This document shows, piece after piece, positions 32,958 through 41,225 of a DNA stretch of 64,000 nucleotides. The notes below the pieces were generated by a model. That model was given only the letters and a program-made list of their open reading frames with translations, searched no databases and had not been told where the DNA came from. Position numbers and translations under genes: made by a program. Source of the DNA: Aldehydirespirator sp965205155 (GTDB lineage Bacteria; Actinomycetota; Acidimicrobiia; Acidimicrobiales; Aldehydirespiratoraceae); contig OZ242033.1 in the NCBI GenBank assembly GCA_965205155.1, positions 2,728,001 to 2,792,000 of the forward strand, in the 5' to 3' direction. Numbering within the stretch: position 1 is the stretch's first letter; every line of letters starts with the position of its first letter.

Positions 32958-34724
32958 TCAGCCGTCAAGCAGGATCTCGGGCACGTCGACCACCCGGGCC
33001 CGGAGCCATTCGCCCAGGCTCTTGGCCTGAGGATCGTGGCGGTCGGAGGCGGCCACCCCGTCGCCCAGCAGACCGTGGACCACGAAGTTGAGCGACCAGA
33101 TGTTTCCGAGCCGGTGCCGGTCCACTCGCAGCGGGGCCGCTTCCGGCAGGAGTTCGCCGAAGCGCTCAGTGCTCAGGAAGCCGTCGAGCCACTCGAAGGC
33201 ATCGGCGGAGCGGGCGAACACGCCGAGGTTGGCGTTGCCGCCCTTGTCCCCGGAGCGGGTGCCCGCGACGCGGCCGAGCGGCGCTCGCACCACCGGGCCC
33301 CAGTCCCGGGCGGCTGCGGCTGGGGTGGGGGAGGGCACGGGCGACACCGGCGCGGCCGGAACGGGCACGGGGTCGACGACGGTGCGCTCGCCGTCGAGGA
33401 AGGTCACGTACTGGGGCACCGCCTCGGCCGGCACAGTGGCCGGCCGGTAGACGCCGAAGGCGCGGGGGCGGGCCGCCGAGCCGGCCGAGAACATGCCCGG
33501 GATGGTGGCCAGGGCCAGCTCGTTCATGGCGTCCGACAGGGTACGCCCGAGGCGGTCCTCGTCATGGTCGAACACGGTCAGCCGCCACACTGCGACGGCC
33601 TCCTCGTTGGTGGCCGGATCCGTCTTGTCGGTGCGCACCACCCGCTCGGTGACCTTGGCGTAGTCGCCCGGATCGTGGGGACAGGCCCGCCAGAACGCCT
33701 CGTGCACCAGGGCGGCCTTGGCGCCGATGTCGAGCCCGGTGAGCGCGACGTTGATCTCGCTGCGGAAGCCGCCCAGCTCGTTGGTGGCCACCTTGAGAGT
33801 GGGCGGGGGCGGCTCGCCCCGCACCGAGTCCATCCGCACCCGATCGACACCGGCCTGGGTCAGCCGGATCGTGTCGAAGCGGGTGGTGACGTCGGGGCCC
33901 AGGTAGCCGGGCGCATCGATCTCGTAGAGCAACTGCGCGGTGACCGTCCCCACGGTGACCGCGCCGCCGGTGCCGTCGTGCTTGCCTATCACCGACGAGC
34001 CGTCGGCCGCGATCTCGGCCCACGGGAAGCCGGTCCGGTCCATGCCCTCCACCTCGGTGAAGAACGAGTAGTTGCCGCCGGTTGCCTGGGTGCCGCACTC
34101 GATCACGTGCCCGGCGGCCACCGCGCCGGCCAGGGCGTCCCAGTCGTCGATGGCCCAGCCGTGGTGCCAGGCGGCGGGACCGCACGCCACGGCCGCGTCG
34201 GTGACCCGCCCGGTCACCACGATGTCGGCGCCGCGGCGCAGGGCCTCGGCTATGCCCCAGCCCCCCAGGTACGCGTTGGCAGTGATCAGCTTCGATGTGT
34301 CAGTCATGGGCTCGCCGGTGACGAACGACCGGAGCGTGACCGCGTCGGCCGCGTCGGGGACCAGGCGGGCCATCAGGTCGTCGCCCTCCACACAAGCGAT
34401 CCTCGGGTTCAGACCCAGTCGCTCGGCCACCTCTTCGACCGCCCGCGCGCAGCCGCGGGGATCTAGCCCGCCCGCGTTGGACACGACCTTGATGCCCGTG
34501 TCCAGGCAGGCCCCCATCACCTGCTCCATCTGCTTGACGAAGCTGCGGGCGTACCCCCCGCCGGGGCGTCTAGAACGGGTGCGGGCCAGTATCAGCATGG
34601 TCAACTCGGCCAGCCAGTCGCCGGTGAGGACATCGATGGGTCCGTCGTTCACCATCTCAGCCGCGGCCGACAGCCGGTCGCCGTAGAAGCCGGAGCAGTT
34701 AGCGATCCGGATCGGCTCAGCCAC
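32958..34724 (-). CDS. atuA: AtuA family (DUF1446) protein
   Basis: A 588-residue protein with the full AtuA architecture. The N-terminal domain of about 450 residues (IANCSGFYGDRLSAAAEMV, DVLTGDWLAELTMLIL, GGLDPRGCARAVEEVA) is followed by a C-terminal AtuA-like domain (TRSGDKGGNANLGVFAR near 490). AtuA is required for growth on citronellol and geraniol in pseudomonads, but its reaction is unknown. The start overlaps the carboxylase alpha gene by 8 bp, so it is made together with the carboxylase. Symbol by family and context; substrate not proven. Confidence 0.85.
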   Translation of the reverse strand: MAEPIRIANCSGFYGDRLSAAAEMVNDGPIDVLTGDWLAELTMLILARTRSRRPGGGYARSFVKQMEQVMGACLDTGIKVVSNAGGLDPRGCARAVEEVAERLGLNPRIACVEGDDLMARLVPDAADAVTLRSFVTGEPMTDTSKLITANAYLGGWGIAEALRRGADIVVTGRVTDAAVACGPAAWHHGWAIDDWDALAGAVAAGHVIECGTQATGGNYSFFTEVEGMDRTGFPWAEIAADGSSVIGKHDGTGGAVTVGTVTAQLLYEIDAPGYLGPDVTTRFDTIRLTQAGVDRVRMDSVRGEPPPPTLKVATNELGGFRSEINVALTGLDIGAKAALVHEAFWRACPHDPGDYAKVTERVVRTDKTDPATNEEAVAVWRLTVFDHDEDRLGRTLSDAMNELALATIPGMFSAGSAARPRAFGVYRPATVPAEAVPQYVTFLDGERTVVDPVPVPAAPVSPVPSPTPAAAARDWGPVVRAPLGRVAGTRSGDKGGNANLGVFARSADAFEWLDGFLSTERFGELLPEAAPLRVDRHRLGNIWSLNFVVHGLLGDGVAASDRHDPQAKSLGEWLRARVVDVPEILLDG

Positions 34725-36711
34725 GGTCCGAGTCCTCTGCGGCCGCGGCTCCGGCCGCTTCGAACACCAGCAGCGGCGATCCGTTGTCCACCTGGTCTCC
34801 GGGCGCGACCAGCACCTGCGTCACTGTCCCGTCGCAGGGAGCACTCACGTGGTGCTCCATCTTCATCCCCTCCATCACCACCAGAGTGCTGCCTGCGGCC
34901 ACCGGCTCACCCGGGGTGACCCTCACCTCCACGATCACGCCCGGCATCGGCGCGGCGAACCCGCCCGCGGCCAGACCGCGGTCGGGGGCGCCGAAACGGG
35001 GTAGCACCGCCACCGTGACCGTCTCGGAGTCGCCGGTCAGGTGCAGCCGTTCGCCGTCGGCGGCGACCGCGTAGCCGATGCGACGGCCGGACCACTCCAG
35101 GTCGAGACTCTCCGGCGACCAAGCCGCGATCGTTGCCGGGGCCTCGACTTCGTCGCCGGCGCATTCGGCCCGGACAACGAACGACCCGTCGCGCCGGGGC
35201 CGGTACCGGACCTTCACTTCCACGGCACCGTCGGCCGTTGCCACGGCCAGCTCCACCCGCTCGGGCGGGAGACGGCCGTGACGCCATCCGCCGGGCATCC
35301 ATCCCAGGGTCGTGGCCTGCTGTCGTTCAGCAGCCTGGAGCCACATTGCGGCAGCCACCGCAGACTGCTGGCATTCGGCGACCTGGAGCACAGCAGCCCG
35401 GCTCGGATCGACCCGCTCGATGAAGTCGGTGGTGGTGTCACCGGCCAGGAAGGCGTCCGAGCGGAGCGCGGCCACCAGGAAGTGGCGGTTGGTGGTCACC
35501 CCGCCCATGTGCAAGCACTCCAGAGCCAGAGCCAGCCGTCCGGCCGCCTCGGCCCGGGTGGGGGCGTGGGCTATCACTTTGGCCAGCATCGGGTCGAAGT
35601 CCAGCCCGACCTCGGTGCCGGCCTCGACGCCGCTGTCCCACCGGACGGCCGGGTCTGCCGGGGGAGCGAAGGCGGCCAGGGTCCCCACCGCGGGCAGGAA
35701 GCCGGCCGCAGGGTCCTCGGCGTACAGCCGGGCCTCGACAGCGTGGCCCGCGAAGGCGATGTCGGCCTGGGTGTAGCCCAGCTGCTCTCCGGCAGCCACC
35801 CGCAGCTGCTCGCGGACCAAGTCGATGCCCGTCACCTCCTCGGTCACGGGATGCTCCACCTGCAGGCGGGTGTTGACCTCCAGGAAGAAGAACTCGCCGG
35901 TGTCGTCGTCGACCAGCAGCTCCACCGTGCCCGCCGAGCAGTAGCCGATGGAGGAGGCCAGCCGCACGGCGGCGTCGCCCATGGCTGTCCTCAAGCCGTC
36001 GTCCACCGCGGTGGACGGCGACTCCTCGATGATCTTCTGGTGGCGGCGCTGGATGGAGCACTCGCGCTCCCCGAGATGGACGACGTTGCCGTGGGCGTCG
36101 CCCAGGACCTGGACCTCGATGTGGCGGCACCTCCGCAGGTAGCGCTCGAGGAACACGGTGTCGTCGCCGAAGCCGCCGAGGGCCTCGCGCCGGGCGGCAG
36201 CCACCGCCTCGGCCAGACCGGCCGGATCCGACACCAGCCGCATGCCCTTGCCGCCGCCTCCCGCGGCCGCCTTGACCATGAGCGGGAAACCGACGTCGCC
36301 CGGGTCGCCGGGATCCTCGGACGACGGCAGCGTGGGCACGCCTGCGGCTGCGGCCGCGGCCTTGGCCGCCAACTTGTCGCCCATCGCCTCGATGGCCTCC
36401 GGGCCCGGGCCGACCCACACCAGGCCGGCGGCGGTAACGGCCCGGGCGAAGCCGGCGTTCTCGGCCAGGAAGCCGTAGCCCGGGTGGACCGCGTCCGCAC
36501 CGGCCTCCACCGCCGCGGCCACCACCGCGTCGCCGTCGAGGTATCCGCCGGGCAGCCGCATAGCCACATCGGCCTCGGCCACGAACGGCGCATCGGCGTC
36601 GGCGTCGGAGAACACGGCCACGCAGCGCATGCCCATGGCCCGGGCCGTGCGGAACACCCGGCGGGCGATCTCACCCCGGTTGGCCACCAGCAGCGTGCCG
36701 ATGGCGCTCAC
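34717..36711 (-). CDS. acyl-CoA carboxylase alpha subunit (biotin carboxylase + BCCP)
   Basis: A 664-residue protein. The biotin carboxylase domain spans about 1-445 (LLVANRGEIARRVFRTARAM, ATP-grasp AAAGGGGKGMRL, EVNTRLQVEHPVTE). The BCCP domain at the C terminus has the biotinylation site EGMKMEHHV near residue 615. It carboxylates biotin for transfer to an acyl-CoA by the beta subunit encoded upstream. The GTG start at 36711 overlaps a duplicated copy of the beta subunit's last codons. With AtuA adjacent, a geranyl-CoA- or methylcrotonyl-CoA-type substrate is likely. Confidence 0.93.
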   Translation of the reverse strand: MSAIGTLLVANRGEIARRVFRTARAMGMRCVAVFSDADADAPFVAEADVAMRLPGGYLDGDAVVAAAVEAGADAVHPGYGFLAENAGFARAVTAAGLVWVGPGPEAIEAMGDKLAAKAAAAAAGVPTLPSSEDPGDPGDVGFPLMVKAAAGGGGKGMRLVSDPAGLAEAVAAARREALGGFGDDTVFLERYLRRCRHIEVQVLGDAHGNVVHLGERECSIQRRHQKIIEESPSTAVDDGLRTAMGDAAVRLASSIGYCSAGTVELLVDDDTGEFFFLEVNTRLQVEHPVTEEVTGIDLVREQLRVAAGEQLGYTQADIAFAGHAVEARLYAEDPAAGFLPAVGTLAAFAPPADPAVRWDSGVEAGTEVGLDFDPMLAKVIAHAPTRAEAAGRLALALECLHMGGVTTNRHFLVAALRSDAFLAGDTTTDFIERVDPSRAAVLQVAECQQSAVAAAMWLQAAERQQATTLGWMPGGWRHGRLPPERVELAVATADGAVEVKVRYRPRRDGSFVVRAECAGDEVEAPATIAAWSPESLDLEWSGRRIGYAVAADGERLHLTGDSETVTVAVLPRFGAPDRGLAAGGFAAPMPGVIVEVRVTPGEPVAAGSTLVVMEGMKMEHHVSAPCDGTVTQVLVAPGDQVDNGSPLLVFEAAGAAAAEDSDRG

Positions 36712-36809
36712 AGCCGGAACACCCCGTAGCCCTCGGCGGCAGTCATGCTGCTGCGCCGAGCTACCGTCGCCGAGCCTCTCACAGCCGGAACACCCCGTAG
36801 CCCTCGGCG
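36707..36809 (-). repeat. 32-bp direct repeat: duplicated 3' end of the carboxylase beta gene
   Basis: The 32 bp at 36707-36738 and 36778-36809 are identical and 71 bp apart. The downstream copy (lower coordinates) still encodes AEGYGVFRL and a TGA overlapping the alpha GTG. It now forms a 12-codon frame, MTAAEGYGVFRL, at 36708-36746. The original beta-alpha junction, with GTGA overlap, was probably separated by a 71-bp tandem duplication. Confidence 0.85.
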
Positions 36810-38485
36810 CCGGTGATAGCCCGGTTGCCCACGACCGACAGGCACATGCCCAGCACGTTGCGGGTGTCGCGGGGGTCGATGATCCCGTCGTCGCTGATGG
36901 CGCCGGTGGCTCGCAGCGCCAGCGAGCCCCGCTCCTGGATGGCCTCGGCCTGGGCCACGATCCGGGCGTCCTCCTCCTCGTCGAAGGCCTCGCCCTTGCG
37001 GGCGGCCCGGGCCCGTCGCACCTGCGACATCACCCCGGCGATCTGCTTGGGGCCCATCACCGCGATCTTGGCCGTGGGCCACAGCCAGGTGAAGCGGTTC
37101 CCGAAGGCCCGCCCCGACATGCCGTACGTTCCCGCCCCGTAGGAAGACCCGATGATCACGGTCAAGTGCGGGACCGTGGAGTTGGTCACCGCGTTGATCA
37201 TCTGCGAGCCCTTCTTCACCATGCCGTCGGCCTCGTAGTCCCGCCCGACCATGTAGCCGGTGATGTTCTGGAGGAAGACCAGCGGGACGTCGATCTGGTT
37301 GCAGAGCTGGATGAAGGTGGCGGCCTTCTGCGACGAATCGGGGTAGAGCACGCCGTTGTTGGCCAGGATCCCCACCGGGTAGCCGCAGATCGACGCCCAG
37401 CCGCACACCAGCGTGGTTCCGTAGCGGGCCTTGTACTCCTCGAAGCGGGAACCGTCCACCACCCGGGCGATCACCTCGCGCATGTCGAAGGGCTGGCGCA
37501 GGTCCCGGCTCACCAGCCCCAGCAGCTCCTCGGGGTCGTGCACCGGGGGATCGGCGGCCATGATCGGACCGGGATGGGGCTTGCGCCGGTTGAGGTGCGA
37601 CACCACCTCGCGGCACATCCGGATGGCGTCCATCTCGTCCACGGCGAAGTAGTCGCCCAGGCCCGACACCTCGGCGTGCAGGCGGGCACCGCCCAGGGTC
37701 TCGTCGTCGGACTCCTCGCCGGTGGCCATCTTCACCAGCGGCGGCCCGGCCAGGAAGATCTTTGACTGGTCGGCTACCACGATGTTGTAGTCGGACAGGC
37801 CAGGCTGGTAGGCGCCCCCGGCAGTGGACGACCCGAACACCACGCACACCGTCGGTATGCGCATCTTGGACAGCTCGATCATTTCGTAGAAGAACCGGCC
37901 CGACTCCGCGAAGTGGGTGGTCTGGACCCGGCTGCTGCCCCCGCCGGTGAACTGCGAGCCGCCGCCGTCGCTGCCCCCGAGGCGCAGGTCCGCGCCGGCC
38001 GACTCGACGAAGCTGACATACGGGATGTGGTTGTCGCGGGCGATCTCCAGGGCCCGCATCCACTTCTTGCTGGCGTACGGGGTGAGGGCGCCGGCCAGGA
38101 CGCTGGGGTCGTTGCCCATTATCACGCACTCGGCGCCGCCGATCACTCCCACGCCCACCACCATCCCGCCGCCCATGGTGTAGTCGGAGTGGTAGGCGGC
38201 CAGCGCGCTGATCTCCAGGAACGGGCTGTTGGGGTCGATCACGTTGGCGATGCGCTCCCGGATGGGCAGCTTGCCCCGCGACCGGAGCCGCTCCATCGAG
38301 GCGGGGCCGCCGCCCGCATCGGCCTCGTCGAGCAGTTCCTCGATCTCGGCGAGCTGCTCCAGCACATCGTCGCGGTTCTGGCGGAACGCCTCGCCGGCCG
38401 CGTTCACCGCCGTCGGCAGCGCGGGTGCCAGCAGACGGGGCAGGCCGGCAGGGTCGCCAGCGTCGATCTTCACCGCCGCGAACAC
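36779..38485 (-). CDS. acyl-CoA carboxylase beta (carboxyltransferase) subunit
   Basis: A 568-residue biotin-dependent carboxyltransferase of the MccB/AtuC/PccB type. It has RGKLPIRERIANVID near residue 67, FVESAGADLRLGG, IFLAGPPLVKMATGE (acyl-CoA/biotin oxyanion region) and GSSYGAGTYGMSGRAF near 460. GTG 38485 is the likely start, though a second GTG lies four codons in. It is the first gene of the leftward carboxylase-AtuA operon. The sequence resembles methylcrotonyl/geranyl-CoA carboxylases more than acetyl-CoA ones. Confidence 0.92.
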   Translation of the reverse strand: MFAAVKIDAGDPAGLPRLLAPALPTAVNAAGEAFRQNRDDVLEQLAEIEELLDEADAGGGPASMERLRSRGKLPIRERIANVIDPNSPFLEISALAAYHSDYTMGGGMVVGVGVIGGAECVIMGNDPSVLAGALTPYASKKWMRALEIARDNHIPYVSFVESAGADLRLGGSDGGGSQFTGGGSSRVQTTHFAESGRFFYEMIELSKMRIPTVCVVFGSSTAGGAYQPGLSDYNIVVADQSKIFLAGPPLVKMATGEESDDETLGGARLHAEVSGLGDYFAVDEMDAIRMCREVVSHLNRRKPHPGPIMAADPPVHDPEELLGLVSRDLRQPFDMREVIARVVDGSRFEEYKARYGTTLVCGWASICGYPVGILANNGVLYPDSSQKAATFIQLCNQIDVPLVFLQNITGYMVGRDYEADGMVKKGSQMINAVTNSTVPHLTVIIGSSYGAGTYGMSGRAFGNRFTWLWPTAKIAVMGPKQIAGVMSQVRRARAARKGEAFDEEEDARIVAQAEAIQERGSLALRATGAISDDGIIDPRDTRNVLGMCLSVVGNRAITGAEGYGVFRL

Positions 38486-38598
38486 TACCCCCGCCCGCCA
38501 CCCGCACCGGCCCCGCGTCCGCGCGTAGCCGCGCCATGACCGGCTCGCGCCCAACGACAGCAGTGGGGGATCGGCGCAGCGGTGTAATGATGGGCCCC

Positions 38599-39297
38599 AT
38601 GACCGACACTGTCGACACCGGCGTGGTGGACTTCCATTTCGACGTGCTGTGCCCGTGGGCCTACCAGACGTCGAGATGGATCCGGGACGTGCGCAGCCAG
38701 AACGGGCTGGAGATCAACTGGCGCTTCTTCAGCCTGGAGGAGATCAACCGCTTCGAGGGCAAGAAGCACCCGTGGGAGCGGCCCTGGTCCTACGGCTGGT
38801 CGCTGATGCGCATCGGTGCGGTGCTGCGGCGCCAGAGCATGGACCACCTCGACGCCTGGTACGAGCGCTCGGGCCGGGCCCTTCACGAGGAGGGACTGCG
38901 GGTGCACGATCCCGACGTGGCCCGGGCGCTGCTGGGAGAGATCGGCCTCGACCCGGCCACGGTGGACGAGGCCCTCGATGACAGCACCACCCACGACGAG
39001 GTGCGCGACGAGCATGACCGGGTGGTGGCTGCGGGCGGCTTCGGCGTGCCGACCCTGTTCTTCGGCGACCAGGCCCTGTTCGGCCCGGTGCTGATCGACC
39101 CGCCGTTCGGGAACGAGGCCCTGCGGCTGTGGGACGCGGTGACGGCCTGGTTGGAGTTCCCGCACCTCTACGAGATCCAGCGGCCCAAGTCCCGTGACGA
39201 CGAACGGGAAATCGCGGAGGTCTTCCGCCCCTACATCGAGGCCCGCGACTGGGTGAGCATCAACCGGGGCGAGGTCATCACCTTCGACCGCTCGTAG
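38599..39297 (+). CDS. DsbA-fold oxidoreductase (mycothiol-dependent nitroreductase-like)
   Basis: A 232-residue thioredoxin-superfamily protein. The single-Cys active site DVLCPWAYQTSRW lies near residues 16-28, there is a helical insertion, and GGFGVPTLFFGDQALFGPVL carries the cis-Pro. This matches Rv2466c-type proteins that use mycothiol. ATG 38599 was chosen because TAATGA lies 8 nt before it, which fits a leaderless start; two in-frame ATGs lie a few codons upstream. It is followed 18 bp later by a monooxygenase in the same direction. Confidence 0.85.
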   Translation: MTDTVDTGVVDFHFDVLCPWAYQTSRWIRDVRSQNGLEINWRFFSLEEINRFEGKKHPWERPWSYGWSLMRIGAVLRRQSMDHLDAWYERSGRALHEEGLRVHDPDVARALLGEIGLDPATVDEALDDSTTHDEVRDEHDRVVAAGGFGVPTLFFGDQALFGPVLIDPPFGNEALRLWDAVTAWLEFPHLYEIQRPKSRDDEREIAEVFRPYIEARDWVSINRGEVITFDRS

Positions 39298-39315
39298 GCC
39301 CGGCGGGGACCGGAG

Positions 39316-41208
39316 ATGGACACACAGCGGCTATTGGGAGCAGCCGACCTGCCCAGCCTTCTGGCCGCGCTAGCCCACGCCACCGGCGACCCTGCTCTGG
39401 CGCCCCCGGACCTGTGGCTCGACCCGGACCGTGCCCTGGAGCCCGAGCATGGTTGGGACGAGGACCAGATCGCGAGGGCCCACGGCCTGGCCGTCGCGGG
39501 CCTGGCCAGGCTGGGAGGCTCGGAGGCCGGCTGCGGCGCAGGTCCCGACGATGCCCTGGTGCCGTCCCTCATCGACTGGCTGACCGGCGCGGAGTTGGAC
39601 GACGGCTACCGGCAGATGCTCGCCGAGGAGTTGGCCGTCACCGGGGACCTGCGGGTGCCCGAGCCGATCATCGGCCACGCCTTGGCGCCGGGCGGCCGCG
39701 TCGATCACCCGGTGGCGGTGATCGGGGCGGGCCTGTCGGGCATCCTGGCTGCCCACCGGCTGAAGCAGGCCGGAGTCGACTGCGTGGTGCTCGACAAGAA
39801 CCGCGACGTGGGCGGGACCTGGCTCGAGAACACCTATCCGGGCTGCCGGGTGGACGTGTTCAACCACGTCTACTCCTACGCCGGGGAGCAGCGCCCCGAC
39901 TGGCCCGAGTACCACTCCAGCCAGCCGGTCCTGCTCGACTACTTCCGCGACTGCGCCCGGCGGTGGGGCATACAGGACCGGATCCGATTCGGCGCCCGGG
40001 TCGAGTCGCTGGCCTGGGACGACGGCGCCCGGCGCTGGCTGATCCGGCTCGACACCCCCAGCGGAGCCGAGGAGATCACCACCAATGCGGTGGTCACGGC
40101 GGTGGGCCAGCTCAACCGGCCCCTGATCCCGGCCATCGAGGGGCTGGACGATTTCAAGGGAGAGAAGTTCCACAGCGCGGCCTGGCGCCACGACATCGAT
40201 TGGGACGGCCTGCGGGTGGCCGCGGTCGGCACCGGCGCCAGCGCGCTGCAGTTCATTCCGCACCTGGCCGAGGCCGCGGCCCACGTCACCGTGTTCCAGC
40301 GCACGCCGCCGTGGCTGATCCCCCGGCCCGTCTACCACCAGCCGCTGGCCGAGGGGCTGCTGCGGCTGTTCGAGATGGTGCCCGGCTACACCCACTGGTA
40401 CCGGCTCCGGCTGTTCTGGTGCACCCACGAGGGAACCGTCGCCACGCTGCGCCGGGACCCGGCCTGGGCCGGCCCGCTGGAGGAGGCCGTGAGCCACCGC
40501 AACCACGAGACCCGGCGCCGGCTGACCCTGTATCTGGAATCTCAGTTCGCCGACCGGCCCGACCTGCTGGCCAAGGTGATGCCCGACTACCCGGTGGGCG
40601 CCAAGCGAATCGTCCTCGACAACGGGATCTGGGCCGCAACGCTCAAGCGGCCCGACGTCGAGCTGGTCGACTCGGGCATCGCACGCATCGAGCCGGACGG
40701 CGTGCGAGGCGCCGATGGGCGAATGCACCCGGCCGACGTGATCGTGTTCGGCACCGGCTTCCGGGCCTCGGAGTTCCTGATGCCGATGCAGGTGACGGGG
40801 CGGGGAGGCGCCGACCTGCACCAGCAGTGGGACGGCGACGCCCGCGCCTACAACGGGGTGTGCGTTCCCGGCTTCCCCAACCTGTTCTGCATCTACGGAC
40901 CGAACACCAACATCGTCATCAACGGCAGCATCATCTATTTCGCGGAGTGCGCGACCCACTACGTGGTCGAGTGCCTGCGCCTCCTGGCCTCCCGGGGTGC
41001 GGCGGCCATGGACTGCCGGACCGACGCCTACGACCGTTACGCGGCAACGATGGACGAGCACAACTCGCAGATGGCATGGGGCATCTCGCCGGTCAACAGC
41101 TGGTACAAGAGCCCCACCGGCCGGATCGCCCAGAACTGGCCTCTGCCCCTGATCGACTACTGGCGCCAGACCCGCCGGCCCGACCCGGCCGACTTCGAAT
41201 TGTTGTAG
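39316..41208 (+). CDS. Baeyer-Villiger/flavin monooxygenase with N-terminal extension
   Basis: A 630-residue class B flavoprotein monooxygenase. The FAD Rossmann motif GAGLSG lies near residues 137-142, preceded by an extra domain of about 130 residues, as in 4-hydroxyacetophenone monooxygenase. The BVMO fingerprint FxGxxxHxxxW appears as FKGEKFHSAAW near 279-289, and the NADPH motif GTGASA near 305. It inserts oxygen next to a ketone or oxidises N/S atoms. GGAG precedes the ATG. The W is followed by R where most type-I BVMOs have P, so the subclass is not certain. Confidence 0.87.
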   Translation: MDTQRLLGAADLPSLLAALAHATGDPALAPPDLWLDPDRALEPEHGWDEDQIARAHGLAVAGLARLGGSEAGCGAGPDDALVPSLIDWLTGAELDDGYRQMLAEELAVTGDLRVPEPIIGHALAPGGRVDHPVAVIGAGLSGILAAHRLKQAGVDCVVLDKNRDVGGTWLENTYPGCRVDVFNHVYSYAGEQRPDWPEYHSSQPVLLDYFRDCARRWGIQDRIRFGARVESLAWDDGARRWLIRLDTPSGAEEITTNAVVTAVGQLNRPLIPAIEGLDDFKGEKFHSAAWRHDIDWDGLRVAAVGTGASALQFIPHLAEAAAHVTVFQRTPPWLIPRPVYHQPLAEGLLRLFEMVPGYTHWYRLRLFWCTHEGTVATLRRDPAWAGPLEEAVSHRNHETRRRLTLYLESQFADRPDLLAKVMPDYPVGAKRIVLDNGIWAATLKRPDVELVDSGIARIEPDGVRGADGRMHPADVIVFGTGFRASEFLMPMQVTGRGGADLHQQWDGDARAYNGVCVPGFPNLFCIYGPNTNIVINGSIIYFAECATHYVVECLRLLASRGAAAMDCRTDAYDRYAATMDEHNSQMAWGISPVNSWYKSPTGRIAQNWPLPLIDYWRQTRRPDPADFELL

Positions 41209-41225
41209 CCCTACCTGCCCCGGGG

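Noticed and set aside
36708..38618. A 636-codon frame over the carboxylase beta gene ending in MTAAEGYGVFRL
   Set aside because: Only the last 12 codons are meaningful, as a duplicated tail; the rest is a shadow of the true beta subunit frame.
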